A DNA stretch of 64,000 nt, taken from Patiria miniata (lineage: Eukaryota > Echinodermata > Asteroidea > Valvatida > Asterinidae). Numbering within the stretch: position 1 is the stretch's first letter; the number at the start of each line of letters is the position of its first letter. The notes under the pieces are model-generated. The model had not been told where the DNA came from. It saw nothing but the letters and a program-made list of their open reading frames with translations, and searched no databases. Both the position numbers and the translations under genes were made by a program. Location of the stretch: positions 18,931,547-18,995,546 of the forward strand of contig NW_024037058.1 of NCBI RefSeq assembly GCF_015706575.1, written 5' to 3'. Of the stretch, positions 45,642 through 57,837 are shown piece by piece.

Positions 45642-45923
45642 CAAGGGCGGATCCAGAACACATATTTTTCTGGCGGGGGCCAAAACAATTTTTTTGGGTC
45701 CCAAAAATTACGGCGTGGGGTTCGATGCTCTGTGGTGCGCTCTGAGGCAATTTCTGACCACTTTAACCAATTTTTTTTTGAGGAAAGGATGGTGGTGTAC
45801 ACAATGTGCCTGCCTTCATTGCGACGTCACTCAAAATAAAATAGAATTGGAGCTCTTTTTTTGAGGGTGGGGGGGGGGGGGAGGCATGGCCCCCGTTGCC
45901 CCCCCCGCCTGGATCCGCCCTTG
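45642..45923. mobile_element. hAT-like MITE, CAAGGGCGGATCCAG family
   Basis: Ends CAAGGGCGGATCCAG...CTGGATCCGCCCTTG, with an exact 8-bp duplication TCGTCAAA at 45634-45641 and 45924-45931. It is absent from the homologous region at about 61.73 kb. Confidence 0.92.
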
Positions 45924-46647
45924 TCGTCAAATGAACAATTTCATCACCAATCTGCCGGACTTAACTGGTGTACAAATGAATAGATGTTTGCACCGGGTGA
46001 CCGGCTGATGTAGTCCCGACCACACCTATAACGAAACGCTCGTTTAACAGATACTTTTGTGTCAAGAGCAAAAGAGAAAGATTCGGTGTTACCGAATTTG
46101 TAACACTCTTTGTTGCAATACTGTAGATTTGTCTCAGTCTCTTCATTGTATCCACTTATTTTTACCAGCATGACTGGATGCATTTTTAATTTATTCTTTT
46201 GCTTCAAATTTGCTGGAAATTTGGAAAGAAAAAGTTTTTGATTTTAATACGTTAACCGACCACGAAAATTTGTCTGGTAATATTCTATTATCCGTGGCTG
46301 ATTCTCACTTTTTAAAATTTTACTAAATATCAAAAATAACAAAATTTGATCAACTTGAAATTTCAAATTTGACTCATTATCCAGTCAATTCTTCAATTAT
46401 CAAAGTGAGTGTTGCTGATAAAAGATAAAAGCAGCATTGATCACCGCACATCAGCCTACAAATTACTGCAGAACGTAACGCAACCAGAAAGGCAAGACGG
46501 AAGGTGTAAACAGGCAGAGAAACGAGGCACACATGAAAACTTGTCCTCAATCCATAAGAAAACAGCACAGGATCATTAACACTGCGTGCCAACGGTACTC
46601 ACGGGGGTGTTAATACATGTATAAATATTGAACATCAGGATTGCTCG

Positions 46648-46879
46648 CATGGGCATCACGGGGGGGGGGGGGGGGGGGGGGCAAGGGGGCGCTTGCCAAA
46701 AAAAAAGAGAGGAAAAAAAGGCGCCAAGACATATTGTTGTTAATTAAATGGGGGGGGGGGCAAATGTCCCTGTTTACCCTCGAAAAAATGATAAATCGGG
46801 AAAATGCTGGAAATTATAGGGATTTTGGGGAAAAAAAGTGCTTTGCCCCCCCCCTTCAAAAATCCAGGCGACGCCCATG
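46648..46879. mobile_element. hAT-like MITE, CATGGGCGTCGC family
   Basis: Ends CATGGGCATCAC...GGCGACGCCCATG with flanks ATTGCTCG and ATTGCTCA (7 of 8 identical). A long G run follows the left end. Confidence 0.85.
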
Positions 46880-47155
46880 ATTGCTCATTATATTTGTTAC
46901 CTAGTTTGAAAAAATCGAGGTTTCCATATTCCTGTACCACCTGCGGATGATATTTATGGCACAGTGAAAGAACATTATTCAAAGCAGAATCCCAGGCACG
47001 AGTTGCCTAGGAATAAGACACTTTATGAAAGAAGCAAACCAAACAGTGATTTATATCTTCCATGTATTACTAGTAAATATGTCGTCATGACACCTTTTTT
47101 TAGCCCTGCTTTCATGAAAATCGTCTTCATACATTTCAAAATACTGGGCACCAGA

Positions 47156-47440
47156 CATGGGCGTCGCGAGGGGGGGGGGGGGGGGGGCAAGGAGGGCGCT
47201 TGCCCCTCCCCCCCCGAAAAAGCAACCCCCCAAAAAGTAGAAAAAAATAGAAAAAAAAAGGAAAAAGAGGTATGAAGTCATATTTGCTATAATAGTTTAA
47301 TACACATTTAACAAAATGGGCGTCTGCAGGTGGTATCAACGGGGGTGGGGTGGGCAAATCCCCCCCCCCGCTCACCTTCGAAAAAAAGAGATAAACTGAG
47401 AATTTGCTAGTGCAAGTACAAGGATTTTGAAGAATTTGTA
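47156..47440 (+). mobile_element. hAT-like MITE copy, right end lost
   Basis: Begins CATGGGCGTCGCGAGG and keeps the internal A-rich and C-run pattern of the family, but no right terminus is recognisable. Confidence 0.6.
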
Positions 47441-48607
47441 GAATTAAAGCCGACTGAGTTTAAAGTTTAGGCAGAGCAAACTAGTGGTGGATGATCAAAG
47501 GTAACGAAAACAGTGACTTTCACTCGTTAAAGACACATAGGATCATTTGCTTTTCATGCATTTGTTTTGTTTCCAATATTAACACCATTTAAGAAATTCA
47601 AAGAAGAATGTTCAAAACCTAACCAGTTGAAATTTAGTCAGTGGATTATAACACTTTATGAGAAAACAGCTAAAAACCATGCACAACCTTTTAATTACGG
47701 AACACAATTTAATCTACATGTATATAAAATAAGTCTTTATTTCCAAAAAAACAGTCAATAGACTGATCGTTGGAAATCCCCTAGAAGACAGAAAAACAAT
47801 TTCACGGGTTGATTAGTCCAGTACGATTTTTAAGTAAGCTTTTGACTTTCGGGATAAATGCAAATGATCCTATGTGCCTTTAAACCCAGACCGATTTAAA
47901 TATCATAATTTGAGGGTGTTTCCCCTTCTCATCTTTGAATGAGATAACCGGAACGATTTGAACTTACCAAAATTTGAAGTTCTGTTCTTCCTTTGCTCAC
48001 AGTTGGTAGAAATTACCCGCGATGCAAACACTCGTACGTACGCACCGAATGCAGACAACCAAGTGATGTGAAACCAGTCTGATCACGCACCGTTTACGGG
48101 TGCAGACCTGTAAACAGGCCCAGAATTGCCTACGCGGACCAAATCACGATTTGTTTGCACTCAATTTCTTTGCTATGAGAGCATTTTGTGTACCATAAAC
48201 TTCAAGGTTTGTAGAAAAAATGGGTGGAAGACGTGCACAAGAGTGCAAGCTCGTATTTCTGTGAAATTCGGATGAAATTGGCCTCTAAAATTGCTCTATT
48301 TTGCAATGGAGCGCAGGCACCATTTTAGAAAATGGCGATGAGCCACCAGATTATTTTTAGGGGTGATCACATTTGGATGGAATTTTCTCCCAAAAAGGTC
48401 AGCGGATTATCGCCCAAACATTGAACAGAAAGTAAAAGATGATAAATAAGCTTTACTTTGATGGGTGTCTCAAACACCTTGGAGAGTTGTGAGTATTTGT
48501 AATAATTTTTGGAAGTACACGTAATTATCATGAGGTGTATATGGGGGTCGATTTACAGGTGTGCACTTCTATAGAATTGTCAAAATGGACGCTGCCAAGC
48601 ATGCGCT

Positions 48608-48637
48608 TTATAACAACAATAATAATGAACACTTGGT
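48608..48637 (-). mobile_element. Last codons of the interrupted LINE
   Basis: Read on the minus strand after the CTTGGT duplication, this fragment continues the frame left at 52904 (..RRFTK then CSLLLLL stop). It shows the pre-insertion structure of the target site. Confidence 0.7.
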
Positions 48638-51600
48638 AGTAGTTGAGGTAGTCTGTATGGTACGGTGTGACCTTGAGCCTAGAAATATGTAAAGGTCACA
48701 TAAATATGTAAATATGGAAATATGTAGATATAAATATGAATGAATGAAGTTATGAAATTCTGGGCACAGTTTGACCTAATGAATGGATGGGATGAATAGG
48801 GAATAGGTGTGGGTATAAGGGACCGGGTACAGTTTGACCTATTCTATGGGAAAGATTGTATAAGGTATGGAAAAAAAATATATATATTTTTATGGTACAT
48901 CTGGATCTTAGCCCGAATATGAGTTTCATACATTAGTCCCTGTGAACGACCAGCTGGTCGGATCTTTAATCCCCCCACAATAGACGGGAGAGGGCGCGTG
49001 CCAAGTCAGCGCACTAGTATTGTTACGAAGTTAATCCGATCGATACAAAAAGTAATTGGATTTCCGAATGCTCGACAGCAGAAAGCAGCGATAGATGGCA
49101 AAAATGAATGTTGCGTTGATCAGACTGAAACGAGTACGATTGTCTATTTGAAGACTTATTTTAAAGTCATTTTTATTGGGTTTATGGGTATTGTGCACGT
49201 TGCGTTTTCCAAGGTATAAACAAACACTCACCGCAGCATACTTGCAGGGTACAGCCTGTGTCGGTCATGGGGGTATATGATAAATCCACGATCCATAATC
49301 CATGCGTCTGTACGGAGCCCGGTGGTCGATCACTCCTCGATGATAGCACCGATCCTGGAGCAAATAAATAACTCCGTCCGTGCGCCTATATTCCTCTTGT
49401 TAATCGATACAATACCAATGGCACTCTTCTACACTGCCACCAGAATCATCCAAGTAAAAATATATGTTTGTGCGCGGTGATCGTAGAAAAGGGAAGGTTT
49501 TGGCATCAGCCAGAGCAAGTGCTAGTATACATGCACACTACTGTATACACGCCGTCCGATCAGATAGCGCTCAAGTTTTCTTAATCCGTGACGGCTAAAT
49601 TATCGATTAGGCTCTATAGTCTGCAGAGGCGCGTACAATAAGGAATGGATTCAGTGGTTTAAAGCCATAACAAAACGTGCGGGTATGTGGTTTTCAAGGG
49701 AACTACGGCCTGGAAAGTGCCCGATTAAGTGTATAGGAATAACACAACCATCATTGTGCATTTTGTAATATTTCGTACTAGAACGACCCCAAAACCAAGC
49801 TATAGCCTATCCATAGTTAAAAATTCAGTCGTAACGTGGTAAAAATGGTGCCCCTTTAACGCTGTCTGTACAGGAAAGCACCGAACACTAGTTGTACCTC
49901 CGTGCCGGATTTGTTTACAAAATCGAGGATGACTGGGTTTTATCTACGACCATTTTACGGGGGTTATTTAGAGGGCGTGTTCAAGCAATAATTTTATGAC
50001 TGAGAGTAGGCTTTTCCAATTGATAAGACAACACAAACAAAGAAAAATACAACTGCAGAAAGTACATACGATATGACATTATTGCTTTATTGACGTCATT
50101 TTTCAGTAAAACATCATTCTACTCTTTTCCCTGCTCTTTACCCTGCTCATTCTGCTCTTTACCCTGCTCATCCTGCTCTTTACCCTGCTCATCCTGCTCT
50201 TTACCCTGCTCATCCTGCTCTTTACCCTGCTCATCCTGCTCTTTACCCTGCTCATCCTGCTCTTTTCCTGCTCATCCTGCTCTTTACCCTGCTCATCCTG
50301 CTCTTTACCCTGCTCATCCTGCTCTTTACCCTGCTCATCCTGCTCTTTACCCTGCTCATCCTGCTCTTTACCCTGCTCATCCTGCTCTTTACCCTGCTCA
50401 TCCTGCTCTTTACCCTGCTCATCCTGCTCTTTACCCTGCTCATCCTGCTCTTTACCCTGCTCATCCTGCTCTTTACCCTGCTCATCCTGCTCTTTACCCT
50501 GTTCATCCTGCTCTTTACCCTGCTCATCCTGCTCTTTACCCTGCTCATCCTGCTCTTTACCCTGCTCATCCTGCTCTTTACCCTGCTCATCCTGCTCTTT
50601 ACCCTGCTCATTCTGCTCTTTACCCTGCTCATCCTGCTCTTTACCCTGCTCATCCTGCTCTTTACCCTGCTCATCCTGCTCTTTACCCTGCTCATCCTGA
50701 TCTTTACCCTGCTCATCCTGCTCTTTACCCTGCTCATCCTACTCTATGCCGTAGAGTAGGATAAGCAGGGTAAAGAGCAGGATGAGCAGGGTAAAGAGCA
50801 GGATGAGCAGGGTAAAGATCAGGATGAGCAGGGTAAAGAGCAGGATGAGCAGGGTAAAGAGCAGGATGAGCAGGGTAAAGAGCAGAATGAGCAGGGTAAA
50901 GAGCAGGATGAGCAGGGTAAAGAGCAGGATGAGCAGGGTAAAGAGCAGGATGAGCAGGGTAAAGAGCAGGATGAGCAGGGTAAAGAGCAGGATGAGCAGG
51001 GTAAAGAGCAGGATGAGCAGGGTAAAGAGCAGGATGAGCAGGGTAAAGAGCAGGATGAGCAGGGTAAAGAGCAGGATGAGCAGGGTAAAGAGCAGGATGA
51101 GCAGGGTAAAGAGCAGGATGAGCAGGGTAAAGAGCAGGATGAGCAGGGTAAAGAGCAGGATGAGCAGGGTAAAGAGCAGGATGAGCAGGGTAAAGAGCAG
51201 GATGAGCAGGGTAAAGAGCAGGATGAGCAGGGTAAAGAGCAGGATGAGCAGGGTAAAGAGCAGGATGAGCAGGAAAAGAGCAGGATGAGCAGGGTAAAGA
51301 GCAGGATGAGCAGGGTAAAGAGCAGGATGAGCAGGGTAAAGAGCAGGATGAGCAGGGTAAAGAGCAGGATGAGCAGGGTAAAGAGCAGAATGAGCAGGGT
51401 AAAGAGCAGGGAAAAGAGTAGAATGATGTTTTACTGAAAAATGACGTCAATAAAGCAATAATGTCATATCGTATGTACTTTCTGCAGTTGTATTTTTCTT
51501 TGTTTGTGTTGTCTTATCAATTGGAAAAGCCTACTCTCAGTCATAAAATTATTGCTTGAACACGCCCTCTAAATAACCCCCGTAAAATGGTCGTAGATAA

Positions 51601-52903
51601 AACCCAGTCATCCTCGATTTTGTAAACAAATCCGGCACGGAGGTACAACTAGTGTTCGGTGCTTTCCTGTACAGACAGCGTTAAAGGGGCACCATTTTTA
51701 CCACGTTACGACTGAATTTTTAACTATGGATAGGCTATAGCTTGGTTTTGGGGTCGTTCTAGTACGAAATATTACAAAATGCACAATGATGGTTGTGTTA
51801 TTCCTATACACTTAATCGGGCACTTTCCAGGCCGTAGTTCCCTTGAAAACCACATACCCGCACGTTTTGTTATGGCTTTAAACCACTGAATCCATTCCTT
51901 ATTGTACGCGCCTCTGCAGACTATAGAGCCTAATCGATAATTTAGCCGTCACGGATTAAGAAAACTTGAGCGCTATCTGATCGGACGGCGTGTATACAGT
52001 AGTGTGCATGTATACTAGCACTTGCTCTGGCTGATGCCAAAACCTTCCCTTTTCTACGATCACCGCGCACAAACATATATTTTTACTTGGATGATTCTGG
52101 TGGCAGTGTAGAAGAGTGCCACTGGTATTGTATCGATTAACAAGAGGAATATAGGCGCACGGACGGAGTTATTTATTTGCTCCAGGATCGGTGCTATCAT
52201 CGAGGAGTGATCGACCACCGGGCTCCGTACAGACGCATGGATTATGGATCGTGGATTTATCATATACCCCCATGACCGACACAGGCTGTACCCTGCAAGT
52301 ATGCTGCGGTGAGTGTTTGTTTATACCTTGGAAAACGCAACGTGCACAATACCCATAAACCCAATAAAAATGACTTTAAAATAAGTCTTCAAATAGACAA
52401 TCGTACTCGTTTCAGTCTGATCAACGCAACATTCATTTTTGCCATCTATCGCTGCTTTCTGCTGTCGAGCATTCGGAAATCCAATTACTTTTTGTATCGA
52501 TCGGATTAACTTCGTAACAATACTAGTGCGCTGACTTGGCACGCGCCCTCTCCCGTCTATTGTGGGGGGATTAAAGATCCGACCAGCTGGTCGTTCACAG
52601 GGACTAATGTATGAAACTCATATTCGGGCTAAGATCCAAATGTACCATAAAAATATATATATATTTTTTTCCATACCTTATACAATCTTTCCCATAGAAT
52701 AGGTCAAACTGTACCCGGTCCCTTATACCCACACCTATTCCCTATTCATCCCATCCATTCATTAGGTCAAACTGTGCCCAGAATTTCATAACTTCATTCA
52801 TTCATATTTATATCTACATATTTCCATATTTACATATTTATGTGACCTTTACATATTTCTAGGCTCAAGGTCACACCGTACCATACAGACTACCTCAACT
52901 ACT
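48638..52903. mobile_element. Giant fold-back element (4.27 kb palindrome)
   Basis: The two halves are reverse complements with only a handful of differences over about 2.1 kb each. They meet at a 9-bp stem (50738-50746 and 50752-50760) around a 5-base loop. The ends read AGTAGTTGAGG...CCTCAACTACT. CTTGGT directly repeats outside both ends (48632-48637 and 52904-52909), a 6-bp target duplication. Each arm has about 450 bp of flank, 1 kb of unique sequence and a long array of a 21-bp unit. No transposase or capsid frame is present, so it is non-autonomous. AG/CT termini, long inverted repeats and a 6-bp duplication are Polinton/Maverick traits, so a Polinton-derived origin is possible but unproven. 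The high arm identity suggests a young insertion or arm homogenisation. Confidence 0.85.
50110..51430. repeat. Head-to-head 21-bp tandem arrays
   Basis: The unit TGCTCATCCTGCTCTTTACCC is repeated about 30 times up to 50740, and then its reverse complement about 30 times from 50760. The unit is a multiple of three without stops, so every frame reads as a long Pro/Ser/Cys or Met/Ser/Arg/Val/Lys repeat. These open frames are a product of the repeat and not evidence of a gene. Confidence 0.95.
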
Positions 52904-53220
52904 CTTGGTAAATCGCCGGTATCCGCCGGGCATGACGCTCATGGCGCATACATACAAATTAAAACAATAATTACAAAAACGACTCAGAAACAAATGGGTT
53001 TTGAGGTTAGATTTAAATGTAGACAGGGATTTCGTTTGGCGTAGTTCAAGAGGGAGATTGTTCCAAAATTCCGGGGCTGCACGAGCGAAAGACCGTTGAC
53101 CCCACGAGTTATTGGTTCGAGGGACAGTCAATTGGTGTAGTTCTCGTGAACGGAGATCTCTAGCTGGTTGGTACAATGCGATTAGCGTTCTTTAGTTTTG
53201 GACGGTTTAGTTGAATATGT
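52904..53220 (-). mobile_element. LINE reverse-transcriptase C-terminus
   Basis: On the minus strand the frame reads YQPARDLRSRELHQLTVPRT...RSFARAAPEFWNNLPLELRQ...FKSNLKTHLF, the C-terminal signature of CR1/L2-like non-LTR elements. The rest of the element is missing upstream. Its last codons are cut by the fold-back element: across the 6-bp duplication the frame resumes at 48637 and runs to TAA at 48608-48610. Confidence 0.8.
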
Positions 53221-53269
53221 ATAAGGGAACCCCGTGCACACCCCCCCCGAACTAACTTTCACCATTTTT

Positions 53270-54300
53270 TTGGGTGCCTTTTAGGGTCCTAAACATATTT
53301 TGGATGTTAACAGGGAAAAAATCCGATGCAAAGGAGATATCCAAGATGGCGGCCAATATGGCCGCCAAATATGGTAAAACTGAAAAAAGGCATAAATCAG
53401 CCAAATTATGTAATAAAAGCATAAATAAAATGGTTAGTTATATGTTTTAGACCCTCAACAACTCATTTCTGATATCCATTTTTGCTATAATGCTTCAAAT
53501 TCAAGATGGCGGCCAATTTGGTGGCCAATATGGCCGCCATATTGGTAAAAAAAATGGAAAAAGTTACGTCAGCCTAATAGTATGATAAATCACAAAAACA
53601 TAATTGTAAAATATGATTTTGACCCTCTCAAATTCATTTCAGGTATCTCTTTTTTGTTATCATGCTTCAAATTCATGATGATGTTCAGGATGGTGGCCAA
53701 TAAGGCCGCCAAAATGGTAAACAAAATCGAAAAAAGGTCATATATCAGCCATAAAATGTGAAAAAACCATCAATAAAATTGTTAGTTATATGTTTTTTTA
53801 CCCCTTCAAATTCATTTGTGGTACCTTTTTCGTGTTATCATACTTCAAATTCGAAATGGCGGCAAAATTGGCGGCCAATATGGCGGCCGATATTGCCGCC
53901 TTATTGATAAAAAAAATAAAAAAAGTCATATATCAGCCGAATAATGTGATACAAGCATCAATACAATTGTTAGTTATATGTTTTTTACCCTCACAAATTC
54001 ATTTTTGGTATCTCTTTTTTGCTATCATGCTTCAAAATCATGATGATGGCCAGGATGGTGGCCAATATGGCCGCCAAAATGGTAAACAAAATCTCAAAAA
54101 GGCATATCAGCCATAAAATGTGATAAAAGCATCAATAAATTTGTTTAGTTATATGTTTTTACCCTCGCAAATTCATTTTTGGTATCTCTTTTTTGCTATC
54201 ATGCTTCAATTCAAAATGGCGGCCAATATGGCGGCTCATATAGCCGCCTTATTGGTAAAAAAACAAAATAGAAAAACGTCCTACACAGCCAAATAATGTA
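53270..54300 (+). repeat. Diverged tandem repeat, unit about 170-190 bp
   Basis: Five to six units each with AATGGCGGCCAATATGGCCG-like words and GTTAGTTATATGTTTT..CCCTC..AATTCATTT.TGGTATC. Lies beyond the LINE fragment. Confidence 0.8.
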
Positions 54301-54662
54301 GCCATGTGCTCTCTAGGAGGTAGAATTTCCTGGATGGGTACATTTAATTCTACCTTTATGATCTGACCTGTTCCACTGCGCTGCCCAGTACCAGCCCTTT
54401 GAGGCCAGTATGATCCTCAGCCGGTATTTTTGCTCGTCAGTCACTCAACAAACAACCTACTGGTATGCAGCCTGCCAGCCTCCAAAGTTAAACAAAGAGT
54501 TCTAAGCGGATTAGTGTCTAACTGTCTATTGTGTAAACATGGCGTAAACAAGTTTCCAGACTCTATCTTTTTATAGATGGATGGCTGGCATTTATTTATT
54601 CATTACATTTCGTTTTAGCGCATTACCTAATAGTTTGGTAATTTACCAAAAGAAGACGCCAC

Positions 54663-54810
54663 GGGCGTCGGCAGGATCTTTTTTTAGAGGGGGGCAAACC
54701 ACATTCCCCCGGCCCCCCAAAAATCCCTGTGCTTTTGCCAGCATATTCTCAATCTATCATTTTTTTCGAGGGTGGGCAGGGGGCATTTACCCACCATTTT
54801 TTAGATGATG
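54663..54810 (+). mobile_element. hAT-like MITE copy, partial
   Basis: Begins ACGGGCGTCGGCAGGATC and continues with the family interior (CCCTGTGCTTTTGCCAGC..ATCATTTTTTTCGAGGG). No matching right end. Confidence 0.55.
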
Positions 54811-54837
54811 AAAATTAGTAATTAAGTAGTAAAGTCT

Positions 54838-55100
54838 GTCACGAGCCAATGTGACCCATTGGGCCGCGCCGGCATTTATCTCCGGTTTCAGAGAACATTT
54901 CTATTCCCCCTGGATGGGGTGCTAGTCCATCGCAAGTTACTCCCCAGCTAATGCCGGCACCCATTGACCCGCCTGTGTGGAGAGAGGCAAGTGTGGATGA
55001 AGTGGCTTGCCCAAGGACACAACATATGGCCAGCAGCTGAATTCGAACTCCTGACCCTCTGATCATGAGTCACAAACCCTAACCACATTACCGCACAAAA
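54838..55100 (-). mobile_element. tRNA-derived SINE
   Basis: On the minus strand, TGTGGTTAGGG (A box) and GGAGTTCGAATTC (B box) lead into TGTGTCCTTGGGCAAGCCAC, the same core as the other SINEs here, then a different tail. Confidence 0.65.
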
Positions 55101-57290
55101 AGGAGTTTGATCAATGTTTGCTTTAATGGAAGTTGATTGCTTCCTCGGCAAATAATATAGAAGACATATTCTAACTTTTGAAGCGCATTTCTGGTGCTGC
55201 ACATGGCTACCCGAAAATATAAACGACAAACTTCAATTTGGAGATTGACGGGGCCTCTAAAGTCCTTGGAGTTATTGTAACACATGCCTATCATCTACAA
55301 ATACACGTTTCATGGCTGTTTTGTCTTTGCACAGACGTACTAAAATTATTGTCTGAATTATCAAAAGAATGGTTCGTGGCTAGACTGTACGAATCATTAA
55401 TTTTCTGCATAAGCAACAAAATATGCTTATTTTCTAAAATAAAATGTATTTTGTGACTTTTTTGTCTTTGCAGGGCATAATAAAAGTTTGCTCTATGCTA
55501 ACGAAAGAATGGTTCGTGGCCACATTGTAAGCACTCTCCTGCATTAAAGTATGACAGAAAATAGTGAGATACAATTACAATTAGTTTTGGCCAAAAAAAT
55601 AGAAAATGTACCAAGATATCAGTATAAAATAGTTCCTGGTAAGTAGAGGTCAAGCAGTTTTAGTGCCCTGATATTAAAAGTATTGCCCAGGGCATTATCC
55701 ACCAGTTCACAAAAAGTATAAAGTTCATATATGATGACGTCATGGGCCGTGTGGTTGCGAAAGGGCGATTTCTAAAGGTTACGTAACACTTTATTTTCAA
55801 TGAAACTACATGTACACACACATGTTTACGTTAGCGGGCGAAATCTTTGAAAATTAATTTCTCCCGTTTGGAAGACCGTATCTTCTTGCAACTTTCAGGG
55901 TTTATTTCCCTTATAACGATCCAAGTTTGTGCTAAAATTTGTTGTGATATGTTCATTACTTTTCGTTTAAATTGGAAAAATAGGCCTGGCTACGTGCATT
56001 TTTAAAAGTTGTAACACTGGTGTTTGCAATATCCGTCAATCTTAATAAGGTTCCTTTCCATTATGGTGTGCACTAAAAATTTGCATAAAAGCCTCATTCA
56101 CGAATTTGTATTAATTAATAAATATCACCCTTTTTGCTGGCTTCCATTGGCCGATACAGAGACCTCTGCCAAGTAACGCCGAGTGACGCTATGGAATATG
56201 CGAAAATGCGCTTTGTCATTGTGTTGCCGGTCCAAAATAAGAATCTTTGCTGAAAACCGTATGCACGTGGTTTTGATCGGGAAAAAAACCTCTTCGAAAC
56301 AAAAACAGTGAACCTAATCACTATTGCCCACAGGCATTCAGTTCAAAGACAATATATTACAAATTAAAAAGTGCATTCATTAAAACGAACATTAAACATA
56401 GGAACATTGAATACAACGACGTAACATATGTTACGTTCTCGACGCCGGGCGACAGAACCTTTACAAATTGAGCAGGGGCGGATCTAGCTTTCAGGAAAAG
56501 GGGAGGAGGGTGATATGGGACGGGGGGGGGGGGGGTGATATACAGGCGGGTTGAATCTAAGGAGTACAGAAGGCACGCCCTGATAGGGGACGGGGACATG
56601 CCCCTGAAGATTCTGAAAGGTACGATGATCTGTCTTGTATTCTAAGGCAATTCAGAAATAAAATTAAGAATTTGAGCATTCCATTTATTATTTTTTGGTC
56701 CCATTTTAATAGCTTATAAAATTAGGCAGCTGCTGAACGGCAGAGGGGGTTCCAACCTCCCCCTCTAAATCTGATACTGTAGAAGGAGGCTTGTTGGAAA
56801 TGAGAGGGTGAAATTATTGTCCATGTGTCTTTGGTGAAAACTGTTGCAATTTCCCTCCTTTCTACTCATGAATATACATTTGTGATGCCAATCTTTTTTA
56901 AAAGCCAGCCATCCAGTCAAGGTATGAGAAGCAGAAAAAGCTGCCTAATATGGGAGACGTGATCTATTTTTTTCACATAATGACTACTCAAAAACAGACA
57001 CAGTGTCGGTAGACTTCAGTTTGGAGTTTTAGGAGCCTCTGAGTCCCTGGAGTTTAAGTAACATATGCGAATCATCTAAAAATACATGTTTTTATGGCTT
57101 TCTTGTTTTTGCAGGGCATAATAAAAATGCTCTGAGCCAACGAAAGAATTTTTCGTGTCTACATTGTACGAACTGTTGGAACTTCTCCGTTTAGGTATGA
57201 GAGGAAAACTGGTGAGGTACCATTGCAATCAGTTATGGTGAACAAAAGAGAAGTGTATGGACTAAACAAATGTTTGCTATTTCGCCCTGG
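55100..57290. other. Non-coding stretch
   Basis: Holds the dispersed-repeat copies at 55085-55545 and 56980-57180 and a partial G-rich hAT-like fragment near 56463-56600. Otherwise nothing recognisable. Confidence 0.5.
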
Positions 57291-57545
57291 GGTTGTGGTG
57301 CGTGTGCCCTTGGGCAAAGCACTCAATTTGTCTCTCATTGCTCTCCCCACCCTGGTACAAACGGACACGTGAGGGCAGCGACGTATCGTTATTGATTTCA
57401 GCTGCCATTCGCCGAAGTGGCTGCATCGAGCTGTATACTCCCCAGGGAGCTGATATTGTATTTAGAATGTCTCATTGACCCAACGATCAGTGGTAATGAT
57501 AATGTAAATGGCTTTGATCTTCGTTAAAAGCGCCATATAAGTACC
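57290..57545 (+). mobile_element. SINE body, head truncated
   Basis: Shares GTGCCCTTGGGCAAAGCACTC, the GTGAGGGCAG stretch and CATCGAGCTGTATACTCCCC with the SINE at 18880-19490, and ends at AAGCGCCATATAAGTACC. The tRNA-like head is missing or replaced. Confidence 0.6.
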
Positions 57546-57589
57546 CAAAATTAACTCTCCATGGTAATTTCTTGGTGGCACACTGCATT

Positions 57590-57837
57590 GTGAATCGCCC
57601 GAATTGATCATTTTGTTTTTGGTGGGCGGGGTGGGGACGTTTGCGCATCCCATCACATTGACACCCCTGCAAACGCCCATTTTGTTAACTGTGTATTAAA
57701 TTAAATAGCAGATATGACTTCACACCTCTTTTTCTTTCTTTCTATTTCTTCCCCCTTTCTTTTCCGGGGGGGGGGGGACAAACGCCCCCTTGCCCCCCCC
57801 CCCCCCCCCCGTCGCGACGCCCATGTCGAATGCAACA
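57590..57837 (-). mobile_element. hAT-like MITE copy against a LINE fragment
   Basis: Read on the minus strand it starts CATGGGCGTCGCGACGG followed by G runs and the A-rich tract. It abuts the LINE fragment starting at 57838. Confidence 0.6.

Larger units (their letters stand above)
40000..46230. repeat. Left copy of segmental duplication carrying the knottin gene
   Basis: Blocks match 59080-61850 in the same order: GGTCACGTGACC-like and repeated CCGGTAACA(C)CGG..AGTA stretches, cysteine exon, TGGGGCCTGCCGACTTATGA block, signal exon, then GTAGTCCCGACCACACCTAT. The left copy is longer because of tandem duplication and MITE insertion. Confidence 0.75.
46230..48600. other. Non-coding repeat-rich stretch
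   Basis: Apart from the MITEs at 46648 and 47156, I see only AT-rich unique DNA and no supportable gene. Confidence 0.5.

Noticed and set aside
50090-51450. Long Cys/Pro/Ser-rich and Met/Ser/Arg-rich open frames on both strands
   Set aside because: They are translations of a 21-bp tandem repeat whose length is a multiple of three and lacks stops. No start context, splice sites or non-repeat coding sequence accompany them.
50090-51450. CRISPR array
   Set aside because: The repeats are contiguous without unique spacers, are inverted about a centre, and the window is clearly animal DNA.
48638-52903. Assembly artefact explaining the palindrome
   Set aside because: The 6-bp direct repeats outside the arms and the continuous LINE frame across them are not expected from a folded read. 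Not fully excluded without long reads.
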